The notes under the pieces: generated by a model
Database searches by the model: none
What the model was told of the DNA's origin: nothing
The model's input: only the letters and a program-made list of their open reading frames with translations
Assembly: GCF_001438845.1 (NCBI RefSeq)
Contig: NZ_JQCL01000029.1
Coordinates: forward strand, 49,880 to 113,879
DNA: 64,000 bases
Direction of reading: 5' to 3'
From: Lactiplantibacillus xiangfangensis
Lineage (GTDB): Bacteria > Bacillota > Bacilli > Lactobacillales > Lactobacillaceae
Part shown: positions 1 through 8,102 of the stretch, in pieces
How the letters are laid out: the number at the start of each line of letters is the position of its first letter
Position numbering within the stretch: position 1 is the stretch's first letter
Translations under genes and position numbers: made by a program

Positions 1-134
1 TGGTTAAAAATCCCAGACGTTTCGGAATGCTTCAAAATCTTTAGATCTTTAATCTTATTATCTTTTAAATCAACTTCATAGTTGATAATTCCGTTATGGC
101 CCATTGCTTGGCCTTTTACTTGTTTACTACTCAA
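1..134 (-). CDS. FMN-binding flavoprotein, N-terminal fragment (fumarate reductase-like)
   Basis: This is the first 44 codons of a gene that continues past the left edge. Translation reads through a short N-terminal stretch ending in KHSETSGIFN, the look of the FMN_bind domain found at the front of fumarate/urocanate/cinnamate-reductase-like flavoproteins. A TTG start at 134-132 fits an AAAGGAGTG site about 10 bases upstream and overlaps the apbE stop by 8 bp, so the two are cotranscribed. ApbE-type enzymes attach FMN to a Thr in exactly this domain, which supports the pairing. The attachment site and the FAD domain lie outside the window, so the substrate is unknown. Confidence 0.7.
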   Translation of the reverse strand, partial: MSSKQVKGQAMGHNGIINYEVDLKDNKIKDLKILKHSETSGIFN

Positions 135-1083
135 TATAAAACACTCCTTTGCGTCGCGGCTTTAAGCCACTCGTAACCGTTACTTGTTGTTTTCGATCAA
201 TAAAAATAGCTTCAGTTCCGGGCAACTCTTCAATTAAAGCTGCACCGGCCTTCGGACCTTTGAAATAGGTGACCGTGGAAAGTACCTCGGCCAACTCAGA
301 CTGGTCAGTAACCACCGTAACTTGATCCAATTGATTCTCAACCGGATAACCGGTTTGTGGATCCAGAATATGGTGATAGCGGTGACCGTTAACTTCAAAG
401 TACCGTTCAAATATTCCGGAAGTAACCACGGTTTTGGCGGGCATTTCGACTTGTAACCCGGGATAGCCACGCGGTGCGGCCGGGGCCTGGACGCCGACCT
501 GCCACCGTTCATCCGCCGTTAGCGGATTGGCACCTAACAACTTGACGTTGCCACCCAGGTTAACAATCGCGCTTGTTATCCCAGCCTGTTGCAGCTGAGT
601 CACAATTTGATCAGCGAAGTAACCCTTCGCAATGGCACCAAGGTCCAGCTGCATGCCAGCTTGTTTCAGAAAAACGCTATGCTGTGTAGCGTTTAGTTCC
701 ACCTGATCGAGATTCATCAGTTGCAACCGTTCCTGAATCGCTGGTGCACTTGGGACTTGATGACCACCAAAACCAATCTTCCAAAGTTTAACTAAGGGTC
801 CAATCAACACGTTAAAGCTATCAGCGTGCTGACGGGAATAATTCAATGCATCATGAATCAACTCAAAGCATTGCGGACTCACCGTTACGGCCTTTTTTCC
901 AGCGGCCTGATTAACGGCACTTAGCTCCGAATCCTGCCGATTAACCGAGAAGATTCGATCCATCTGTTCTAAGTAGTCGTAGACGGCTTCAATCGCCGTC
1001 TGACGTGGTTCAAATAAGGTCAGGGAAATCACGGTCCCCATCATTGTAAATTGTGAAACGAACTTTTTCTGGGGTACCGCCAT
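127..1083 (-). CDS. apbE: FAD:protein FMN transferase (ApbE family)
   Basis: A 318-residue ApbE-type flavin transferase, which moves FMN from FAD to a Thr of partner flavoproteins. Family features visible are the N-terminal MMGT stretch, LGAIAKGYFADQ in the middle, INLGGN-like VNLGGNV, and YHHILDPQTGYP with the conserved His/Asp/Pro, followed by TVVT. There is no lipoprotein Cys signal, so it should be cytoplasmic. I chose the ATG at 1083 rather than the one at 1098 because a perfect GGAGGT lies 7 bases upstream of it (1091-1096). It precedes the FMN-binding flavoprotein and follows aroD by 28 bp, so it probably belongs to the aroE-aroD transcription unit. Confidence 0.9.
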   Translation of the reverse strand: MAVPQKKFVSQFTMMGTVISLTLFEPRQTAIEAVYDYLEQMDRIFSVNRQDSELSAVNQAAGKKAVTVSPQCFELIHDALNYSRQHADSFNVLIGPLVKLWKIGFGGHQVPSAPAIQERLQLMNLDQVELNATQHSVFLKQAGMQLDLGAIAKGYFADQIVTQLQQAGITSAIVNLGGNVKLLGANPLTADERWQVGVQAPAAPRGYPGLQVEMPAKTVVTSGIFERYFEVNGHRYHHILDPQTGYPVENQLDQVTVVTDQSELAEVLSTVTYFKGPKAGAALIEELPGTEAIFIDRKQQVTVTSGLKPRRKGVFYIE

Positions 1084-1111
1084 CTGCCTGACCTCCATGT
1101 GACATGTTTAA

Positions 1112-1873
1112 TTAACTAAGTTTCAAATCTTCGAGTTCTGGACGTAAGTGGTCCAAGGCGATTTGGCCTGGTGCGGAAGCCGCACCGACCGTCGCGAATG
1201 ATAAGCATGAGCCAAAGACTTCGCCGGCTAACCGTGAAACCTTCCCAAGGTCACCCATGGACATCGTAATCACAGGTTGACTCAAGGTCTTACGAGCTTC
1301 GTTGGTTGCGGTTAATAACGTTAAGACGTCATCAGCTGACTGCGGCATAACGGCCATTTTAGCAACATCCGCACCGAAGTCAACCATGCTTGTCAAACGA
1401 CCAACGATATCTTTCTTCGAAGGTGTTTTGTCAAAATCATGGTTACTCATGATCACAACAACATTGTTGTCATGAGCCTTAGCGACTAAGCCTTTAACGT
1501 CTGCTTCATCATGGTAACGTTCTACATCCAAAGCATCCGTAAATTTGCCTGCTAAGACATTTTCACAAACTTTAAAGTAGTCGGCATCGCTTAATTCAAG
1601 CGCGCCACCCTCACCGTGTGTCCGGAAAGTAGTCAATAACGCGATTGAGCCAAGGGCACTCCGTAACCACTGACCAGTTTGTTGTAGTTGTTTAGCATCG
1701 GTGACGCCTTCAAAGAAGTCAATCCGCCATTCAACAACGTCTGGTGCGGCCATCTTAATGGGATCAACTGCGGCTAAAATGTCTGCGGTCGTCTTCCCAG
1801 TAATCGGAACGGCTAACTTTGGCCGGCCACTACCTAAACTGATATTACGTAATTTAACAACTGGTTGTGTCAT
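1112..1873 (-). CDS. aroD: 3-dehydroquinate dehydratase, type I
   Basis: 253 residues, the usual type I length. The enzyme interconverts 3-dehydroquinate and 3-dehydroshikimate through a Schiff base. The active-site His sits in VIMSNHDFDKTP and the Schiff-base Lys in VAKMAVMP; the substrate-binding Glu-Arg of the first strand is in DVVEWRIDFFEG. The ATG overlaps the stop of the upstream transporter gene by one base (TAATG), so translation is coupled. Because it sits in a LysR-controlled cluster with a transporter, aroE and a flavoprotein, it more likely serves catabolism or use of exogenous quinate/shikimate than aromatic amino acid synthesis. That role is inference. Confidence 0.92.
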   Translation of the reverse strand: MTQPVVKLRNISLGSGRPKLAVPITGKTTADILAAVDPIKMAAPDVVEWRIDFFEGVTDAKQLQQTGQWLRSALGSIALLTTFRTHGEGGALELSDADYFKVCENVLAGKFTDALDVERYHDEADVKGLVAKAHDNNVVVIMSNHDFDKTPSKKDIVGRLTSMVDFGADVAKMAVMPQSADDVLTLLTATNEARKTLSQPVITMSMGDLGKVSRLAGEVFGSCLSFATVGAASAPGQIALDHLRPELEDLKLS

Positions 1874-3087
1874 TACTTGACAGCTCCCTTCTGACTAGGC
1901 TTGCCAAACAAGTGGTAGTAACGAACGGTAATCAATACGGCTAAGACAAATCCAATTAACGCAATAATAACGTCGAATAAGAAGATGTTAGCGATATTGG
2001 TAGACATCATCCCGGTAAACAGTGGAATCGTGAAGGAAGCAATCGAACCGGCCGTGTAAAATACCCCGGTAATCGTCCCTTTGCCTGCTGGGAAGAAGGT
2101 TGACATGATGGTCAAACCAAGTTGTAGAACCCCACCAGCGGCTGAGAAACCAACGACAAACGACATGATGGAACACATAATTGCTGTTGGGAACATGTAC
2201 ATTAATAATAGTGAAATAAATGAAATCAACGTGTAAACGCCTAAGAATTGAATTTCTTTAACGGCGCGTTTAGCCAACGCAGCGGTAACTAACACACAGA
2301 CAATTGAACCGATACTGTAGTAACTAATTAACGCGTGTGACCCGGCATCACCCATTCCGGCGACCTTAGTCCCGTATTGGCTGAGCCATTGACTAACTAG
2401 GTAGAAAGTTGCTTGTGCAACGTAACCATAGAGTACGAATAACGTCCCATCAAACCAGACGTTACCTTTGGAAACTGGAACATCTTCTTTTTCTGCTTCT
2501 TTTTCTTCAACCTTAGCGTCTTGGTTAGCAACTGGGAACTTGCCAGCGAAGAGCATGAAAAGTAAGTTGACGATTAAGACAACGATACATAAGATGAATG
2601 ACCAGCCGTACCAGAAATCGCCGGCAACTAAGAAACTGACGAACAGTGGTAAACCAAATTGGCCTAAAGAAACGAACGCTTTAATAATAACGTTTGCGGA
2701 TCCTTTAGATTCGGGGAACATTTCCATCAAGGCTGGATACGTCCCGGAATCCAAGAAGGAGTTTGCAATCCCCGCTAGAATCCCAAAAATATAAGCTACC
2801 GTGATCGAAGTGCTGACCAATATCCCACCGAAGAACAGCAGGTACGTGATCACCCCTAAAACAACGAACGGCTTCCGACCAAATTTATCAGATAACCACC
2901 CGGAAACGAGCAATACGATCAAACGCCCGATCCCAAGGGAAGAAATGACGATGGCCACACCACCAACAGTGGTATTCCAGTGTTTAGCTAGCGCCTCCAT
3001 GTTTTGCGCTAAGATGATAACGCCCATCCCGTGAATAAAGTAGTTTAGATATAAGCTTATCGCGGTAGGCATATACTTATTTTTCAT
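1873..3087 (-). CDS. MFS transporter, probable shikimate/quinate-type solute
   Basis: 404 residues with about 12 hydrophobic segments and a large hydrophilic loop near residues 190-210 rich in Glu/Lys. The MFS signature between TM2 and TM3 reads GWLSDKFGRKPF. It lies between aroE and aroD in one operon and overlaps aroD by one base, so the cargo is most likely shikimate, quinate or dehydroshikimate. It is a clear paralogue of the transporter at 6649-7851: both share an N-terminal YLxYxxHGMxxxILAQNM stretch and a SFLDSGTYPALMExxP stretch. A GAGGG site precedes the ATG. The substrate has not been shown from sequence alone. Confidence 0.8.
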   Translation of the reverse strand: MKNKYMPTAISLYLNYFIHGMGVIILAQNMEALAKHWNTTVGGVAIVISSLGIGRLIVLLVSGWLSDKFGRKPFVVLGVITYLLFFGGILVSTSITVAYIFGILAGIANSFLDSGTYPALMEMFPESKGSANVIIKAFVSLGQFGLPLFVSFLVAGDFWYGWSFILCIVVLIVNLLFMLFAGKFPVANQDAKVEEKEAEKEDVPVSKGNVWFDGTLFVLYGYVAQATFYLVSQWLSQYGTKVAGMGDAGSHALISYYSIGSIVCVLVTAALAKRAVKEIQFLGVYTLISFISLLLMYMFPTAIMCSIMSFVVGFSAAGGVLQLGLTIMSTFFPAGKGTITGVFYTAGSIASFTIPLFTGMMSTNIANIFLFDVIIALIGFVLAVLITVRYYHLFGKPSQKGAVK

Positions 3088-3099
3088 ATTAAACCCTCA

Positions 3100-3981
3100 T
3101 TATTTTTTGTCATCGAACAAGATTTGGCGAATGTAATCAACTGGCATATCTTCGCCAGTCCAAAGCTTGAAAGCAGCCGCACCTTGAGCGAGCATCATGC
3201 CTAAGCCGTTAAAGACGTGCTTAACACCGGCTTTTTTAGCAACCCGCATCAACTTAGTTTCACGTGGGGCGTAAACCGTATCGAAGACAACTAAATCAGG
3301 GTTGTTGAACCAAGTTGGGTCATCAACTAAGGTCTTGTCTTCCAAAGGCTTCATCCCAACACCGGTTGAATCAGTGTAAATAAATGAGCTTTGAATTTCT
3401 TTCTTAAAGTCGTCACGATCTTCTAGTTCATGTAAGGTTGCGTGGCAATCAGTCTTTTCGTTGATTAAGGCAACGTTGCGTTTAGCGTTTTCCCATTCAG
3501 CATCATGTACGTTAAAGATTGACATTTCCTTAACGCCATCCAAAGCAGCTTGAACAGCAATGGCAGTCCCAGCACCACCGGCACCAGCTAAGGTCATCTT
3601 TTGGCCACGAATGTTAATTCCTTCGTCATCCAAAGACTTCATAAAGCCAATCCCATCAGTCGTGTAACCGGTTAAAATTCCGTCGTCGTTAACAACCGTG
3701 TTAACAGCGCCGACCATTTCAGCAGCTGGGTCTAATTTATCTAGTAAAGGAATAACCTTTTGCTTGTTTGGCATTGAAATGTTTGAGCCGCGCATATCCA
3801 AGGTCCGGATCGATTCAATAGCAGAAGGTAATTTGTCGTTGCCCACTTCAAATGCTAAGTATGCGTAATTCAAACCTAATTTTGCAAAAGCGTTGTTGTG
3901 CATGGTTGGTGACATCGAGTGCCGAATAGGATAAGCCATCAAACCAATTAATAAAGTATGTCCGTCAATACGTTCTGTCAT
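3100..3981 (-). CDS. aroE: shikimate/quinate 5-dehydrogenase
   Basis: 293 residues. It shows the shikimate dehydrogenase order: SxS substrate motif in RHSMSPTMHN, the catalytic Lys in NISMPNKQK, the Asp in GYTTDGIGF, the NAD(P) glycine loop in GAGGAGTA and the C-terminal QGAAAFKLWTG. It interconverts dehydroshikimate and shikimate, and YdiB-type relatives also act on quinate. It is the first gene of a minus-strand operon (aroE, transporter, aroD, apbE, flavoprotein) facing a LysR gene, which points to an inducible catabolic copy. The ATG at 3981 has a TAGGAGTG site about 8 bases upstream. Confidence 0.9.
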   Translation of the reverse strand: MTERIDGHTLLIGLMAYPIRHSMSPTMHNNAFAKLGLNYAYLAFEVGNDKLPSAIESIRTLDMRGSNISMPNKQKVIPLLDKLDPAAEMVGAVNTVVNDDGILTGYTTDGIGFMKSLDDEGINIRGQKMTLAGAGGAGTAIAVQAALDGVKEMSIFNVHDAEWENAKRNVALINEKTDCHATLHELEDRDDFKKEIQSSFIYTDSTGVGMKPLEDKTLVDDPTWFNNPDLVVFDTVYAPRETKLMRVAKKAGVKHVFNGLGMMLAQGAAAFKLWTGEDMPVDYIRQILFDDKK

Positions 3982-4012
3982 GTTAATCCACTCCTAAAAT
4001 ATTTTTTATTTG

Positions 4013-4033
4013 GTGATTTGTTACTCAATTCAC
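4013..4033. promoter_or_regulatory. probable LysR operator in the aroE-lysR intergenic region
   Basis: An imperfect inverted repeat, GTGATTTGTTACTCAATTCAC, lies between the divergent aroE and LysR genes; it has the T-N11-A layout of LysR boxes. Nineteen of its 21 bases recur in front of the second transporter gene (around 7869-7889, opposite orientation). Recurrence at two units of related function suggests that one regulator controls both. Confidence 0.6.
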
Positions 4034-4125
4034 TTGTTATCTTAGCAAAATGCTTTAATATAATAAATATGAATGAGTCGTTAAATCGATTGAATTTCTT
4101 TATGAATGGAAGGGGTATCATTGAT

Positions 4126-5055
4126 ATGAATCTTAGGCATTTAGAATTTTTCAAAGAATTAGCCCGTACTCAACACATGGCAAAAGCGGCCGAGAATCTT
4201 GGTATATCCCAACCTTCGCTCAGTTATGCAATTAAAAAGCTGGAAAAAGAGATTGGCGTTCCATTATTCGAACCAGACGGCCGCAATATCAAATTAACAC
4301 CGATTGGATCGGTCTATTTGAAGTATATTGTCGCCAGTTTAAACGATTTATCACAAGGTAACGAGCTCGTCCAACAATTAATGAACCCTGACAGAGGTCA
4401 CATTAACTTGGGCTTCACATACACCATGGGACAACAGCTCGTCCCCGAATTAATTACCGAATTTCAAATTGATTCGCAAAATCAAGCCATTACCTTTGAC
4501 CTTGGTCAGGGAAATTCTCTCAACTTACTAAAGGACCTCGCCGATGAAAAATACGACTTAGTTTTTGCCTCTAACGTCGACAAACTAGGCGAACAGCCCA
4601 CGTCGAACCTATTTGACTTCATTCCTATCGTTCAACAAGCGATTGTTGCCGTTTTACCGCCCAATCACCCGTTAGCGCAAAAAGAAGCTGTCACAATTCA
4701 GGACCTGGCACCCTACCCAATGTTGTTGTTTTCCAAAAACAGTGGGCTACGGCCGTTGATTGATCAAATTTTAGACGCCGCCAACGTCAAGCCGAAAGTG
4801 GCTTACGAAATTGAAGAAGACCACACCATGGTGGGCTTCGTTCACTTTAATTTGGGCGTTGCCATCATGCCACACTTGCCCCTGCTAGACCAAAATAGCG
4901 TCGTTGTGAAGCCGCTAGCCAACCAGCCGTTACAACATCAAATTTACTTGATTGTTAAACGGAACCACTTCCTGACGCCATCGGTCCACCGGTTTCAAGA
5001 ATTTAGTCGCAGCTATTGCTGGAAACATTACACGAGTCAGGAAAAGTTACTTTAA
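4126..5055 (+). CDS. LysR-family transcriptional regulator
   Basis: 309 residues. The N-terminal winged helix reads from MNLRHLEFFKELARTQ through SQPSLSYAIKKLEKEIG, and the rest is a periplasmic-binding-like effector domain, the normal LysR layout. I chose the ATG at 4126 because it has GGAAGGGG 10 bases upstream and gives the standard N-terminus; the frame is open further upstream but those starts would add a tail the family lacks. It diverges from aroE. By the usual LysR rule it should control the neighbouring aroE operon in response to a pathway intermediate such as shikimate or quinate (inference). Confidence 0.9.
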   Translation: MNLRHLEFFKELARTQHMAKAAENLGISQPSLSYAIKKLEKEIGVPLFEPDGRNIKLTPIGSVYLKYIVASLNDLSQGNELVQQLMNPDRGHINLGFTYTMGQQLVPELITEFQIDSQNQAITFDLGQGNSLNLLKDLADEKYDLVFASNVDKLGEQPTSNLFDFIPIVQQAIVAVLPPNHPLAQKEAVTIQDLAPYPMLLFSKNSGLRPLIDQILDAANVKPKVAYEIEEDHTMVGFVHFNLGVAIMPHLPLLDQNSVVVKPLANQPLQHQIYLIVKRNHFLTPSVHRFQEFSRSYCWKHYTSQEKLL

Positions 5056-5324
5056 TGTTTCAACGTTAGAAGTTGACAAATTTCAAACGTACATGCTAAT
5101 CTGTTGATAAATAAATTAAGGGTGGTGTGCCGATGTCGGCCGTTTGTTAAGGTAAGAGATACTGCGAAAAGTTGGTTTAAAACCAGCTTAGTTTCGTGTA
5201 CCCTTATGCTTGGCAAGAAACGACGGCTGACAACGGTCACCGGATCGCTTTTTGTGGTGCAGTGGGTAACTGCGCCTTTTTTGTCCAACCAACAAGGGTA
5301 CTGACTTGTGAAAGGATTATAAAA
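5056..5324 (+). other. 269-bp leader/intergenic region upstream of rsgA
   Basis: I see no convincing gene here. Short open frames exist but lack ribosome binding sites and cover each other. I saw no strong hairpin or riboswitch-like conserved core. It probably holds the rsgA promoter and a long untranslated leader. Confidence 0.4.
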
Positions 5325-6401
5325 TTGACAATTAATTTAACAACGTATGGCCTAACTAACTATTTTGAAGACCTCGCTCAGGCAACCCCCGAGCTGACCC
5401 TAGCTCGCATCATCTCCCAACATCGGGATTTGTACCAAGTCGTTAGCGAACAAGGTCAGCAACTGGCGCAAGTCAGTGGCAAACTCAACTATCAACTAAC
5501 GGACCCGACCAGCTATCCGGCGGTTGGGGACTGGGTCTTAATGACGGCCACGTCAACAACGGATCAGGCCGTCATTGACCAAGTTTTGCCACGGCAGAGC
5601 TTACTGGCCCGCTCAGCGGCTGGGACCGGCCGTCAGGGACAGGCCATTGCCGCTAATTTGACCACGATCTTTATTTGCATGGCGTTAAATGGCGACTTCA
5701 ACGTCCGCCGACTAGAACGCTACCTGACCATGGCTTGGGATAGTGGCGCCACCCCAGTCGTGGTACTGACCAAGGTGGATTTGTGCCCCGTTTTAGACGC
5801 TAAGATGGCCCTGTTAGCCGACAGCACAATGGGCGTCGACGTTATTAGTTGTTCCGCTAAGACGGGGGCCGGTTTCGATGCGGTCAACGCCTACCTGCTA
5901 CCTGGCAAAACGGTGGCGTTCATCGGTTCCTCAGGTGTCGGCAAATCAACTTTAATCAACCATTTGCTAGGCACCGAAGCCCTGCTGACAAAAACGATTC
6001 GTGAAGACGATGCCAAGGGCCGCCATGCGACCACGGCACGCCAATTAATCGTCTTGCCGCAAGGTGGGTTAGTGATCGATACACCGGGAATGCGCGAATT
6101 ACAACTTCTGAGTGGTAACTTTGACCAAAGCTTTGCCGACGTCACGGCGTTAGCAAAGAATTGTAAGTTTCGCGATTGCCAGCACCAAGGGGAACCCGGA
6201 TGTGCCGTCCAAGCGGCGATTGCAACTGGTGAACTCTCAGCAGACCGCTTAGCCAGCTACCAGAAATTGCAACAAGAACTCGCCTATCAAGGTTTAACGG
6301 CCCGTGAGCGTGAAAATGCCAAAATCGAGCGACTGTTTGGTGGTAAAAGTGCCATGAAACAAGTCGTTAAGCAGGTTCGGCAGAAGAATAAGCGCCGGTA
6401 A
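5325..6401 (+). CDS. rsgA: RsgA-like circularly permuted ribosome small-subunit GTPase
   Basis: 358 residues. The G motifs occur in the permuted order typical of RsgA/YjeQ: G4 as LTKVD, G5 as SAKTG, then the P-loop GSSGVGKST and G3 as DTPGM. A C-terminal zinc knuckle follows (CKFRDCQHQGEPGC). RsgA helps mature the 30S subunit. The start is TTG at 5325 with AAAGGA 8 bases upstream; no ATG in frame fits better. It seems unrelated to the LysR cluster and stands as a single gene ending at an inverted repeat and terminator. The N-terminus is diverged, so it may be a second RsgA paralogue rather than the housekeeping copy; that cannot be tested from this window. Confidence 0.85.
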   Translation: MTINLTTYGLTNYFEDLAQATPELTLARIISQHRDLYQVVSEQGQQLAQVSGKLNYQLTDPTSYPAVGDWVLMTATSTTDQAVIDQVLPRQSLLARSAAGTGRQGQAIAANLTTIFICMALNGDFNVRRLERYLTMAWDSGATPVVVLTKVDLCPVLDAKMALLADSTMGVDVISCSAKTGAGFDAVNAYLLPGKTVAFIGSSGVGKSTLINHLLGTEALLTKTIREDDAKGRHATTARQLIVLPQGGLVIDTPGMRELQLLSGNFDQSFADVTALAKNCKFRDCQHQGEPGCAVQAAIATGELSADRLASYQKLQQELAYQGLTARERENAKIERLFGGKSAMKQVVKQVRQKNKRR

Positions 6402-6424
6402 ACAGAGTGGACCAGAAGGCGAAG

Positions 6425-6505
6425 AGCTTGTGAGCATTAACGTGGAATCAGGGATTATTCCGGGGTTTGGAATGGGCCCTGATTCCGGGTTAAGCGGAAC
6501 AAGCT
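6425..6505. repeat. nested inverted repeats downstream of rsgA
   Basis: Two nested inverted repeats lie just after the rsgA stop. The outer pair is AGCTTGT (6425-6431) with ACAAGCT (6499-6505). The inner pair is GGAATCAGGG (6444-6453) with CCCTGATTCC (6477-6486). They form a long imperfect stem without a T-tract. This may be a dispersed structured repeat or a 3' mRNA structure. Confidence 0.5.
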
Positions 6506-6543
6506 GCCTTTTGGGGCACGTTTCGACTAGCAAGATGCCATAA

Positions 6544-6591
6544 AAATAGAGGATCAGAAATCGGTTACCAATGATTTCTGATCCTCTATTT
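6544..6591. terminator. perfect 19-bp inverted repeat, bidirectional terminator
   Basis: AAATAGAGGATCAGAAATC (6544-6562) and its exact complement (6573-6591) flank a 10-base loop, with A- and T-runs on the two sides. It separates the converging rsgA (+) and transporter (-) genes, so it probably stops transcription from both sides. Confidence 0.85.
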
Positions 6592-6621
6592 GAGTTATAT
6601 TTGAGTTATATTTGAGTTATA
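6589..6621. repeat. three tandem copies of an 11-bp unit
   Basis: TTTGAGTTATA is repeated three times without interruption, starting in the last bases of the terminator stem, and is followed by a degenerate TTTGACTAT. Such a short perfect array can vary in copy number by slippage. Confidence 0.85.
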
Positions 6622-6648
6622 TTTGACTATTACTTTTCTTCTAACAAG

Positions 6649-7851
6649 CTAATCCGTCACTGGATCTTCCTGATTTCCTAAGGAGATAACGATCAAGCTA
6701 CAGATAACCCCAACGACCGCGATGGCAACGTCGAACCACATAATTTCACGAATGCCAATCGCTGAGATCCAGGCGGTAAACACCGGAATCGTGAAGGACG
6801 ATAGCCCACTCGCCGTGTAGTAAATCCCGGTAATGCGACCCTTGGCCCGTGGGAAAACGTCACTCATAATCGTTAAGCCTAATTGCATGACCCCACCAGC
6901 AGCGGAACAGCCGATAACAAACGAACTGACTAGGGCAACGCCCCAAGTTGGAACCATCGTCAAGACAAGCAGTGCCACTAAGGAAACACAAGTATCCGCA
7001 AGCATAAACCAGACTGGCTTAATAAACCGCTCAACTAGCAGTGCCGTCACAACGACCCCTAAAATCGACCCAACACTGTAGATGCTGACCAGCATCCGCG
7101 CGTGAACCAAGTCGAGGTGAATAACGCTGGTACCGTACTTCGTTAACCATTGACTGACTAAGTAAAAAGTTGACATTGAAATGTAACCAAAAATCGTTAA
7201 AACGACACCCAAGATCATCTTCTTGACCGTCATCTTAGTTTTCCCACCAGTCGCCGTCTTTTTTTCGGCCGGCTTCGTCGATAACTTAGGGAAGGTCCGG
7301 TTACGTAGAAAGATAAAGTTGAAGACCATCAAAACGACGCATAAAACAAAGGCCCAGCCATACCAGAGGCTGAAATGATCTAATCCGGCAACTAAAATTG
7401 GCAGTAATAATTCACCAATTGAAGCAAACGCCTTGATCATAATGTTAGCCGTTGCTTGCCGGTTAGGGTAAAGCTCCATCAACGCCGGGTAAGTCCCGGA
7501 ATCTAGGAATGAGTTCGCCATTCCCGCTAAAATTCCAAAGAAATACGCCGTGATGATGTTTGGCGATATGATAATTCCTACAAAAAATAATGTATAAGTT
7601 AAAATTCCTAATTGAACAAAAAATTTGCGACCCCACCGGTCAGAAAAAGTACCGGCTAAGTATAGCACTAACAAGCGCCCAATCCCCAACGATGAAATGA
7701 CCAGTGAAACACCAGCGTCATTGACGTGCCATTGGCGTCCAAGCACCGTCATGTTTTGCGCCAGGATCACAATAGCCATCCCGTGAACGAGATAGTCAAG
7801 GTACAAACAAATTGTCGTTTTAATTCGTTCTGTCGAAGTCAAATGAGTCAC
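6649..7851 (-). CDS. MFS transporter, paralogue of the shikimate-cluster transporter
   Basis: About 400 residues, 12 hydrophobic segments, with the MFS motif GTFSDRWGRKFF. It matches the transporter at 1873-3087 over its whole length, including LVISSLGIGRLLVL and the SFLDSGTYPALMELYP stretch, so it probably carries a related organic acid. It is a single-gene unit. The promoter region carries a near-copy of the aroE-lysR operator, suggesting control by the same LysR protein. The start is uncertain: the frame opens with GTG at 7851, but GGGTG lies just inside and could serve the TTG at 7842. It ends before the perfect inverted repeat at 6544-6591. Confidence 0.85.
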   Translation of the reverse strand: MTHLTSTERIKTTICLYLDYLVHGMAIVILAQNMTVLGRQWHVNDAGVSLVISSLGIGRLLVLYLAGTFSDRWGRKFFVQLGILTYTLFFVGIIISPNIITAYFFGILAGMANSFLDSGTYPALMELYPNRQATANIMIKAFASIGELLLPILVAGLDHFSLWYGWAFVLCVVLMVFNFIFLRNRTFPKLSTKPAEKKTATGGKTKMTVKKMILGVVLTIFGYISMSTFYLVSQWLTKYGTSVIHLDLVHARMLVSIYSVGSILGVVVTALLVERFIKPVWFMLADTCVSLVALLVLTMVPTWGVALVSSFVIGCSAAGGVMQLGLTIMSDVFPRAKGRITGIYYTASGLSSFTIPVFTAWISAIGIREIMWFDVAIAVVGVICSLIVISLGNQEDPVTD

Positions 7852-7868
7852 CCGTGCTTTGCTTTAAT

Positions 7869-7889
7869 TTGAATTGAGTAACAAAACAC
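7869..7889. promoter_or_regulatory. second copy of the aroE-lysR operator
   Basis: On the minus strand this site reads GTGTTTTGTTACTCAATTCAA, matching the intergenic site at 4013-4033 in 19 of 21 bases, including an unbroken 15-base core (7871-7885). It lies immediately upstream of the second transporter gene. Confidence 0.6.
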
Positions 7890-8006
7890 TATTTGCTCAT
7901 GTATTAACAACCATCATAAAAGTAAACGGTTACATTTGTCAAGGGTAGGAACGAATTTCCATCGTTTTCTGAAAAATCAGTGTCTTGTTTCACAAGTGGT
8001 TCTACT

Positions 8007-8043
8007 AAAAAAAGATTCGGACTATTTTTGCCCGAACCTTTTA
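8007..8043 (-). terminator. terminator after the RelB-like gene
   Basis: AAAAGATTCGG and CCGAACCTTTT form a stem around a T-rich loop, followed on the minus strand by the T-run complementary to the A-run at 8007-8013. It lies about 60 bases downstream of the small antitoxin gene and leaves no room for a partner toxin. Confidence 0.65.
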
Positions 8044-8102
8044 CGTTTCATCCAATTACCACTATTTAGGGTTCTCTGTTATCTAAACAACTATGCGAAT
8101 GA

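Noticed and set aside
3958..4125. Longer N-terminus for the LysR gene
   Set aside because: The added residues are not part of the family helix-turn-helix, lack a ribosome site and would run through the operator and promoter.
5104..5304. Short open frame upstream of rsgA as a leader peptide
   Set aside because: No ribosome site, no codon bias and no attenuator structure could be seen.
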